Shown one piece after another: positions 1-4,581 of a stretch of 6,872 nt of DNA. This DNA is from Deltaproteobacteria bacterium (lineage in GTDB: Bacteria > Desulfobacterota > Desulfobacteria > Desulfobacterales > JAFDDL01). Each line of letters starts with the position of its first letter. The stretch's first letter is position 1. Under the pieces are notes generated by a model. That model saw only the letters and a list, made by a program, of their open reading frames with translations. It made no database searches and had not been told where the DNA came from. Location: the NCBI GenBank assembly GCA_019310865.1, contig JAFDDL010000190.1, forward strand, positions 1-6,872, in the 5' to 3' direction. Made by a program: the position numbers and the translations under genes.

Positions 1-113
1 CCCACCTGGCGGCGTTACGAAAATACAGAATATCCTGATATTCTTTAATTTTCGTGCCTTGCCAGCTGGGCGCCTCAACACCTAAAATTGTGAATTAATT
101 TTTGCGCGAACCC
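1..113 (+). repeat. Palindromic dispersed-type repeat, left copy
   Basis: Bases 1-96 match the reverse complement of 6772-6867 at 94 of 96 positions; the two mismatches are at 65-66. Weaker similarity continues to about 113. The unit is itself an imperfect palindrome. The core AGAATATC (27-34) pairs with GATATTCT (37-44), flanked by ACGAAAAT (17-24) and ATTTTCGT (48-55), and more loosely by CCCAC...TGGC against GCCA...TGGG. This looks like a REP/MITE-type element rather than a transposon end, because no transposase lies between the copies. The left edge is cut by the window, so its full length is unknown. Its downstream side supplies a promoter-like sequence to the ATPase gene. Confidence 0.85.
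59..88 (+). promoter_or_regulatory. Sigma70-like promoter inside left repeat
   Basis: TTGCCA (59-64) and TAAAAT (83-88) each match the sigma70 consensus at 5 of 6 positions and are separated by 18 bp. Transcription would start near base 95 and read into the ATPase gene at 130. The same pair is intact in the right-hand repeat copy. Prediction from sequence only. Confidence 0.5.
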
Positions 114-129
114 TTAGCGGAGCCCATTC

Positions 130-1707
130 ATGGACAAAGATCGGCCCTCAATTAAAACTAAGAAGCAAAACAGGCTGGGTCAACACCTACTGAAAACCGG
201 CACGATCACATCGGATCATTTGCAGGAAGGACTGAAACGCCAATCCCAGATCGGCGGCAAATTGGGCAGCAGCCTGATCGAGATGGGGTTCATCGCCGTT
301 GAGGACCTGCTGGCGTTTCTCAGCAGCAAATTCGGCGTTCCGGGAATCAATCTGTTTTCCGTAAACATCGGAGCGGAGGTGCTGGCGCTTGTGCCCATAG
401 ATAAAATGAATGGTCTGAAGATTCTACCGATTTCAACGGACGCCGCCTCCATTACCCTGGCCATGGCGGATCCACTGGCGCTTGATGCAGTGGGCGACCT
501 GCAATTCAACCTGGGCAAAAAGGTCAAACCGGTGGTAGCACCCGACTTTATGATCCAAGCCGCCCTACAGGTTATCATGGCCAATCCCGATTCCCCCTTT
601 GTCGGTGCAACCCTTGCCGGTATTATTGAAATTGGACGGGGCGAAAAACTGCCCAGTTTGAAGATGCTGCTTCAATACATGATAAAATGCGGTGCCAACG
701 ATATGCTGCTGACCACCGGTACCCCACCCTCGGTAAAAATCAGCAACAAGCTCAAACGATTGTCCATACCGGCTCTGACCCCGGCAGACTGCGAGCGCTA
801 TGCCCGGGACCTGCTTCCGTTTAAGGAATGGGAAGTCTTTTCAAAAAAAACCGATCATGGCCTCGGCATTTCTTTTCCGGGTATCGGCCGATTCAGAGTG
901 ACCTTATACCGGCAAAGAGACGCCATCGCTGCGGCAATTCGGCCGATTAGTGAAACAATACCCTCGCTTGAAAAGCTCAACCTGCCGAATTGGATCGCGG
1001 ATTTTGCCCTGAGACCCAATGGCCTGGTACTGGTATCCGGTCCGGCCGGGCATGGGAAATCGACCACCCTGTCGGCAATGATCGATATTATCAACCGCCA
1101 AAGAGGATGTAATATCGTCACGTTGGAAGATCCCATCGAGTATCTTCACAAGCATAAAAAGAGCAACGTCAATCAGCGGGAAATCGGAAGGGATGTGGCA
1201 TCATTTTCAGAAGGAATGCGTCATGTCCTGCGTCAAGCCCCGGATGTCATTGTGGTTGGTGAGATGCGCGACCGTGAAACATTTGAAATCGCCTTACGCG
1301 CTGCCAGCTCCGGCCACCTGATTCTCAGTACGGTGCACTCGGACAATGCCACATCCATCTTCGAGCGGGTAGTCAACATGTTTGAACCCCACGAGCAGGG
1401 TATCGTCAGAATGATGCTGGCCGACTCGTTTCTACTATCCCTGTCCCAGCGGCTCGTTCCGCTGAAAACCGGCCAGGGACGGATATTGGCCCTGGAAAAG
1501 CTCACCAACACCAGTCGGGTTAAAAAAATGATCCGCGAGGAAAAAACCCATCAAATTCGATCACAAATGCAGGCCGGCGGCCAGGATTTCATCCCCTTGG
1601 ATATTTCTCTGGCCGAACTGGTCAAAAAAGGATTGATCGAGAAAACGGCCGGCCTGCTCTTTTGCGAAGACCAACGGCTGTATGACGAGCTAGTGGAGAA
1701 AGTCTAA
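130..1707 (+). CDS. PilT-type ATPase with N-terminal MshEN domain
   Basis: Secretion/pilus ATPase of 525 aa, longer than a typical PilT (about 345 aa) because of an N-terminal MshEN (GspE/PilB N-terminal type) domain at about residues 12-148. That domain has two 24-residue motifs, 15-38 (RLG...Q) and 44-67 (KLG...K), five residues apart, as in c-di-GMP-binding MshE. The PilT-like part follows: N-terminal domain about 174-290, Walker A GPAGHGKSTT (304-313), Asp box around TLEDPIEY (331-338), Walker B PDVIVVGEMRD (371-381), His box STVHSDNA (400-407), and a PilT-like C-terminal IREEKTHQI region (468-476). The Walker A differs from the usual GPTGSGKSTT but keeps GKS/T. The GCGGAG ribosome site at 117-122 sits 7 bases before ATG. 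It probably powers a type IV pilus, retraction or secretion machine at the inner membrane. Whether it acts as PilT/PilU or as a dedicated relative is not clear, and no pilin or platform gene is in the window. Confidence 0.88.
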   Translation: MDKDRPSIKTKKQNRLGQHLLKTGTITSDHLQEGLKRQSQIGGKLGSSLIEMGFIAVEDLLAFLSSKFGVPGINLFSVNIGAEVLALVPIDKMNGLKILPISTDAASITLAMADPLALDAVGDLQFNLGKKVKPVVAPDFMIQAALQVIMANPDSPFVGATLAGIIEIGRGEKLPSLKMLLQYMIKCGANDMLLTTGTPPSVKISNKLKRLSIPALTPADCERYARDLLPFKEWEVFSKKTDHGLGISFPGIGRFRVTLYRQRDAIAAAIRPISETIPSLEKLNLPNWIADFALRPNGLVLVSGPAGHGKSTTLSAMIDIINRQRGCNIVTLEDPIEYLHKHKKSNVNQREIGRDVASFSEGMRHVLRQAPDVIVVGEMRDRETFEIALRAASSGHLILSTVHSDNATSIFERVVNMFEPHEQGIVRMMLADSFLLSLSQRLVPLKTGQGRILALEKLTNTSRVKKMIREEKTHQIRSQMQAGGQDFIPLDISLAELVKKGLIEKTAGLLFCEDQRLYDELVEKV

Positions 1708-1769
1708 TGGCGGACATTTACACATGTAAAGATTCGAATATCAACGCCCGCGAGTGGAGGCAAAGATGA
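1707..1769 (+). CDS. Possible 20-aa coupling ORF
   Basis: A 20-codon ORF beginning MADIYTCKDS and ending REWRQR fills the gap between the ATPase and the Hfq-like gene. Its ATG overlaps the ATPase stop (TAATG at 1705-1709), and its TGA (1767-1769) overlaps the next ATG in an ATGA junction. A good ribosome site, GGAG (1695-1698), lies 8 bases before its ATG. The arrangement is typical of translational coupling, so the peptide may matter only as a relay that carries ribosomes to the next gene. The inverted pair TTTACA/TGTAAA (1717-1722/1725-1730) lies inside it. No homology is recognised, and a chance ORF of this length is possible. Confidence 0.4.
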   Translation: MADIYTCKDSNINAREWRQR

Positions 1770-2347
1770 AGACATTAAAAGGACTCAGGGAATATATAGA
1801 TAACAGTTATGAATTATCCGTTTTTGACACGGCTCGGGAAAGCGATCAGCTGTGGTCCTTTCATCTTCATGGTCGCCGACTATTAACTGCAAAAATTCAA
1901 AAAATTTTTACATATGACGTGAAACTAGTCGATGCGACAGGCACCGAGGAGATCGTTCCCAAAGTCCATGTCAAATTTCTCTATCCGAAAGAATACGGCG
2001 AATCGATAGACAAGTTGCTCAAAGTCAATAAAAAGGTGGCGACGCTGAGAATGGATCCGCTGTTTTCACCGCATCTTCGCCATTTTGTTAAAAACAAATC
2101 CCTCTTCCCCCTGATGATGGAAAAGCAGGTTCTCTTTTTTACGACCCTTGAGGGGGATGTCATTCGGGGGCTCGTGGCCGGATTTTCCCGATTCGATATT
2201 CAGATAAGCCTAAAGGGCCCCATACCGATAACAATCCTGCGTCACAGCATCTATGATATCCGGGATAAAAAAGACCACTGCTATTTGAAGTCATACCAGG
2301 AAACCCACCGAGACTGGCAAAGAAGCGAACTGTTTCAAGACGGTTAA
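1766..2347 (+). CDS. Tandem Sm/Hfq-like domain protein
   Basis: Protein of 193 aa with no signal peptide or membrane segment, so probably cytoplasmic. Two segments resemble Hfq/LSm strands. Residues 33-73 (HLHGRRLLTAKI, then FTYDVKLVD) resemble the Sm1 pattern of a glycine followed by a KI-x-x-x-x-x-YDV/L strand pair. Residues 121-167 are clearer (FTTLEGDVIRGLV, SRFDIQISLKG, ITILRHSIYDI), the last resembling the YKHAI motif of Hfq Sm2. About 45 residues separate them. ATG 1766 is chosen because GGAGG (1756-1760) lies 5 bases upstream; a GTG at 1754 overlaps that ribosome site. It follows the pilus ATPase in the same transcription unit. RNA or ATPase binding is inferred from family resemblance only. 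Confidence 0.72.
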   Translation: MKTLKGLREYIDNSYELSVFDTARESDQLWSFHLHGRRLLTAKIQKIFTYDVKLVDATGTEEIVPKVHVKFLYPKEYGESIDKLLKVNKKVATLRMDPLFSPHLRHFVKNKSLFPLMMEKQVLFFTTLEGDVIRGLVAGFSRFDIQISLKGPIPITILRHSIYDIRDKKDHCYLKSYQETHRDWQRSELFQDG

Positions 2348-2404
2348 TCTATCAACTACCGCAACAGCAAATCACCCCGGATAGACCAGCGGTAATCGTA
2401 TGCC
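2348..2404. other. Convergent junction with weak hairpin
   Basis: This 57-base gap separates two genes whose 3' ends face each other. TACCGC (2357-2362) and GCGGTA (2389-2394) form a 6-bp inverted repeat with a 26-base loop and no T-run. No convincing intrinsic terminator is visible for either gene, so read-through or Rho-dependent ending is possible. Confidence 0.3.
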
Positions 2405-3958
2405 TCAAATCGTATCGGTAATCTCGTCACCTTTTTTTAGGGCCACCTGCTGGGCGCGATAAATGTGATTCAGGGCGTGGACAAGTGCCCGTGCGGAGCT
2501 TTCGATAATATCGGTGGCCAGACCCATGCCGTGATAAATCTTCCCGTTGTAGCTCATCATGACATCCACCTGGCCCAAGGCGTCCTTACCCTGGGATTTG
2601 GCTGTGATTTTGTACTCCTTGAGCAGCACATCATATCCGACAATTTTATAGATGGACTGGAAAACCGCATCCACCGGACCGTTTCCGATGGCCGATTCGC
2701 ACAGGATCTCATCGTCCACCTTCAATTTCACCACAGCTGCTGCGGTAATGTTCACACCGGAATGCACGCTCAAATATTCCAGAGAGAAATGGGTCGGCTC
2801 ATCCTTTAAATTGCTGAAAAAAACCAGGGCCTCCAGGTCGTAGTCATAAACATGGCCCTTGTGGTCCGCAAGTGTCAGGAAAGAATCGTAAAAGTCATCC
2901 ATGTTATAATCGTCTTCGCCATAGCCGAGCACATCCAATCTATGCTTGACCACATGCCTGCCGCTGCGGGATGTCAGGTTCAATATGGTATCCGGAACGC
3001 CCACCGATTGCGGCGTCATGATTTCATAGGTCCTCATATCCTTTAAAACGCCGTCCTGGTGAATACCCGACGAGTGGCTGAATGCGTTGTTGCCGACAAT
3101 GGCCTTGTTCGGTTGAATCGGCATATTGCACAGCTGGCTGACAAGCTGGGACGTGCGGTATATTTCTTTGGTGTTGATATTGGTTGAAACCGACATGAGA
3201 TCCTTGCGAGTCGCCAAAATCATGGCCACCTCTTCCAGGGAGCAGTTACCGGCCCGCTCGCCGATTCCATTGACGGTGCATTCGATCTGGCGCGCGCCTT
3301 TTTGCACGGCCACAATGGAGTTGGCCACCGCCAGGCCCAGATCATTGTGGCAATGAACCGATATAATGGCCTTATCGATATTGGGAACGCGGTTAAAAAG
3401 CTGCTCGATAATGCCGCCGAACTCCCACGGGATCGTGTACCCCACCGTGTCGGGGATGTTAACCGTGGTGGCGCCGGCGTCAATGGTAGCTTCCACCATC
3501 CGGCAAAGATAGTCGATGGGGGTTCGCCCCGCGTCTTCACAGGAAAATTCCACATCATCCGTAAATTTGCGGGCATGACGCACGGCCGAAACCGCCATAT
3601 CCAACACCGCATCCTGGCTCTTTTTCAACTTGCTGTCCAGGTGGATGGTCGAGGTGGCGATGAAGGTATGAATGCGAAAGTCACCGGCAGGTTTCAAGCT
3701 CTCGGCACAGGCATCGATATCCTCCTCCAGGGTTCGGGCAAGGCCGCAGACCCGGCAGTTTTTTACGTTCTCGGCAATGGTTTTGACGGACTCGAAATCC
3801 CCCGGGGACGAAATCGGAAATCCGGCCTCGAGAACGTCCACCCCCAGCCGGTCCAGGGACCGGGCAATTTTAATTTTTTCCCGAACGGTCAAGCTCGCTG
3901 GCAGGGCCTGTTCGCCATCGCGCAAAGTTGTGTCAAAAATTCTTACGGTGTCTGACAT
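2405..3958 (-). CDS. leuA: 2-Isopropylmalate synthase
   Basis: Condenses acetyl-CoA with 2-oxoisovalerate to 2-isopropylmalate, the first committed step of leucine synthesis. The 517-aa protein has the full type I architecture. The HMGL-like TIM barrel (about 5-275) contains [10 protein letters not shown] (9-18), the metal ligands D14, H202 and H204 (HCHND), and [11 protein letters not shown] (233-243, N238). The second catalytic segment HSSGIHQDG is at 295-303. The C-terminal LeuA allosteric domain (about 390-505) has GNGPVDAV (425-432) and [11 protein letters not shown] (479-489), the usual site of leucine feedback. It aligns closely with E. coli LeuA along its length. ATG 3958 is chosen because AAGGAG (3970-3965) lies 6 bases before it. 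A longer frame opening at 4018 starts in the terminator loop and is not conserved. Expression is probably controlled by the leucine leader just upstream. Confidence 0.97.
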   Translation of the reverse strand: MSDTVRIFDTTLRDGEQALPASLTVREKIKIARSLDRLGVDVLEAGFPISSPGDFESVKTIAENVKNCRVCGLARTLEEDIDACAESLKPAGDFRIHTFIATSTIHLDSKLKKSQDAVLDMAVSAVRHARKFTDDVEFSCEDAGRTPIDYLCRMVEATIDAGATTVNIPDTVGYTIPWEFGGIIEQLFNRVPNIDKAIISVHCHNDLGLAVANSIVAVQKGARQIECTVNGIGERAGNCSLEEVAMILATRKDLMSVSTNINTKEIYRTSQLVSQLCNMPIQPNKAIVGNNAFSHSSGIHQDGVLKDMRTYEIMTPQSVGVPDTILNLTSRSGRHVVKHRLDVLGYGEDDYNMDDFYDSFLTLADHKGHVYDYDLEALVFFSNLKDEPTHFSLEYLSVHSGVNITAAAVVKLKVDDEILCESAIGNGPVDAVFQSIYKIVGYDVLLKEYKITAKSQGKDALGQVDVMMSYNGKIYHGMGLATDIIESSARALVHALNHIYRAQQVALKKGDEITDTI

Positions 3959-3998
3959 GTTGTGCTCCTTTTTCTGGTGTGCGGTGCGGCAGGGGCCA

Positions 3999-4038
3999 AA
4001 ACAAAAACCCCGTGCCATTCTGCACGGGGTTTTTGTTT
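3999..4038 (-). terminator. leuA attenuator terminator
   Basis: On the minus strand a perfect 17-bp stem (4038-4022 with 4015-3999) encloses the 6-base loop AGAATG. GCACGGGG is followed by TTTTTGTTTT, the form of an intrinsic terminator. It lies between the leader peptide stop (4063) and the leuA start (3958), where it would abort transcription before leuA. Confidence 0.88.
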
Positions 4039-4084
4039 CAGCCTGATTCTAATCCAACAGACTCACCCGCGCAGACGAACTGCG
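4019..4084 (-). promoter_or_regulatory. leuA leader antiterminator and pause hairpin
   Basis: Minus-strand TCTGCGCGGG (4075-4066) can pair with CCCGTGCAGA (4028-4019) over 10 bp with one G-U. The second segment includes the 5' arm and part of the loop of the terminator, so the two structures exclude each other. The first segment ends right at the leader stop TGA (4065-4063). A local hairpin, CGCAG (4084-4080) with CTGCG (4074-4070), could hold the first segment when no ribosome is present. This is the 1:2 / 2:3 / 3:4 logic of classical attenuators. Confidence 0.75.
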
Positions 4085-4131
4085 AGGAGACCAAGAAGGA
4101 GTAGAAATAGGTTGAACGTATTTGATTTCAT
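4063..4131 (-). CDS. leuL: Leucine-rich leader peptide
   Basis: A 22-codon ORF on the minus strand encoding MKSNTFNLFLLLLGLLA followed by VRLRG and stop. Eight codons are Leu (CTA, CTA, CTC, CTT, CTT, CTC, CTC, CTG), with four in a row at 4104-4093. An in-frame TAA directly precedes ATG, fixing the start. The ribosome site is weak, with GGGA about 15 bases upstream. Position and design match the leuL peptide of enteric leu operons, although the sequence is not recognisably homologous. Its role would be to sense charged leucyl-tRNA: slow translation at the Leu run leaves the antiterminator segment free and allows leuA transcription. Confidence 0.85.
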   Translation of the reverse strand: MKSNTFNLFLLLLGLLAVRLRG

Positions 4132-4142
4132 TTAAAAATTGG

Positions 4143-4172
4143 ATTCCCAAATCACGTTTCTAATGATGTCAA
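4143..4172 (-). promoter_or_regulatory. Alternative leuA leader promoter
   Basis: A second perfect TTGACA (4172-4167) is followed after 18 bp by a poor -10, GGGAAT (4148-4143). It would place the start only a few bases from the leader ATG, so it is less likely than the upstream promoter. Confidence 0.2.
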
Positions 4173-4174
4173 AA

Positions 4175-4204
4175 ACCATAAACCATATGAAATCATGCTG
4201 TCAA
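4175..4204 (-). promoter_or_regulatory. Probable leuA leader promoter
   Basis: On the minus strand a perfect -35 TTGACA (4204-4199) is followed after 18 bp by TATGGT (4180-4175), 4 of 6 matches to TATAAT. Transcription would start near 4168, leaving about 37 bases before the leader peptide ATG at 4131, a normal distance for an attenuator leader. Confidence 0.55.
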
Positions 4205-4238
4205 GGAAAAAAACTCTCCAAAAGTCAACCGGTTAAAG

Positions 4239-4298
4239 TAGTGCCTATCCAGAATTGGTAGCCCGGAGTCCCGGGATGCCGGTTGTGGATGGGTACTG
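4239..4298 (+). repeat. Long G-U-rich hairpin between divergent promoters
   Basis: As plus-strand RNA this 60-base stretch folds into one long stem. 4239-4251 pairs with 4298-4286 (13 pairs), 4253-4260 with 4284-4277 (8 pairs), and CCCGG (4262-4266) with CCGGG (4271-4275) around the loop AGTC. The only unpaired positions in the stem are a G-G and a G-A mismatch. Six pairs are G-U, so the fold is much better on the plus strand than on the minus strand. It lies upstream of the likely cimA start and downstream of none of the genes here. It may be a repeat-family hairpin, a small RNA or part of a longer cimA leader. The surrounding gene-free stretch also holds the 8-bp palindrome AACCGGTT (4227-4234). 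Confidence 0.55.
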
Positions 4299-4310
4299 AG
4301 CAAAAAGACC

Positions 4311-4342
4311 TTGACATTGGACATCTAATGGGGCACTACTAG
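4311..4342 (+). promoter_or_regulatory. Candidate cimA leader promoter/operator
   Basis: TCTAAT (4324-4329) matches the -10 consensus at 5 of 6 but has no good -35 at 16-18 bp. A perfect TTGACA (4311-4316) lies here too, but its best partner, TACTAG (4337-4342), is 20 bp away. A start near 4336 would leave about 36 bases before the leader ATG, similar to the leu leader. The TCTAAT is embedded in an imperfect 16-bp palindrome (4315-4330) that could be an operator. Placement of the promoter is uncertain. Confidence 0.35.
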
Positions 4343-4371
4343 CCCACTAACGATCAAAGAAACCGACTATC

Positions 4372-4461
4372 ATGAGCGACAACATGACCATTTTCGGCAT
4401 TATTAGCATTATTATCAGCCTCGCAGTGATCGGTATTATTCACTGCGGGGACAGCGGTTGA
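4372..4461 (+). CDS. Isoleucine-rich leader peptide
   Basis: A 29-codon ORF encoding MSDNMTIFGIISIIISLAV, then IGIIHCGDSG and stop. Nine codons are Ile (seven ATT, two ATC), clustered at 4399-4416 and 4429-4440, with single Leu and Val codons. It lies directly before a terminator hairpin and the citramalate synthase gene, whose product feeds isoleucine synthesis. Ile-codon bias therefore matches the pathway it would regulate. ATG 4372 has only a weak A-rich ribosome site; ATG 4384 is an alternative start that keeps all Ile codons. The hydrophobic stretch could be mistaken for a small membrane peptide, but the flanking RNA structures favour a regulatory leader. Confidence 0.85.
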   Translation: MSDNMTIFGIISIIISLAVIGIIHCGDSG

Positions 4462-4506
4462 TAATGGCCTGAATTAGATAGATCAGTTTAAAATCCGTTA
4501 TCAACC
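4419..4506 (+). promoter_or_regulatory. cimA leader pause hairpin and antiterminator
   Basis: CCTCGCAGTG (4419-4428) pairs with CACTGCGGGG (4441-4450) over 10 bp with one G-U, looping out the ATC GGT ATT ATT codons; this would be the pause hairpin. GGTTGATAATGG (4456-4467), which contains the leader stop TGA (4459-4461), pairs with CCGTTATCAACC (4495-4506) over 12 bp with one G-U. That second segment is the 5' arm of the terminator, so antiterminator and terminator are mutually exclusive. A ribosome at the stop codon would block the antiterminator; one stalled at the Ile codons would not. Confidence 0.78.
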
Positions 4507-4531
4507 CTGCGTTGATAACGGATTTTTTTTT
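4490..4531 (+). terminator. cimA attenuator terminator
   Basis: A perfect 16-bp stem (4490-4505 with 4511-4526) has the 5-base loop CCTGC. Its 3' arm runs into nine consecutive T (4523-4531), the classic form of an intrinsic terminator. It lies 51 bases before the cimA ATG with no gene between, so it makes sense only as a conditional stop. Confidence 0.92.
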
Positions 4532-4581
4532 GCGCCGGCTCCCGGGGCGCGTAATTCCAGTTGGTAAGGGAAAACTCGACC

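Noticed and set aside
1754..1765. GTG start for the Hfq-like protein
   Set aside because: The GGAGG ribosome site overlaps it and is well placed for ATG 1766 instead.
3302..3955. Long plus-strand open frame of 217 codons
   Set aside because: It lies wholly antisense to leuA, whose protein matches its family throughout; the frame's translation has no recognisable domain.
3959..4018. Extended LeuA N-terminus of 20 residues
   Set aside because: It would start in the loop of the attenuator terminator, has no ribosome site, and E. coli LeuA begins at the position of the shorter start.
4224..4300. Integron attC site or T-box riboswitch
   Set aside because: The long hairpin lacks the paired attC core sites, and no T-box consensus is visible; codon-biased leader ORFs explain the control better.
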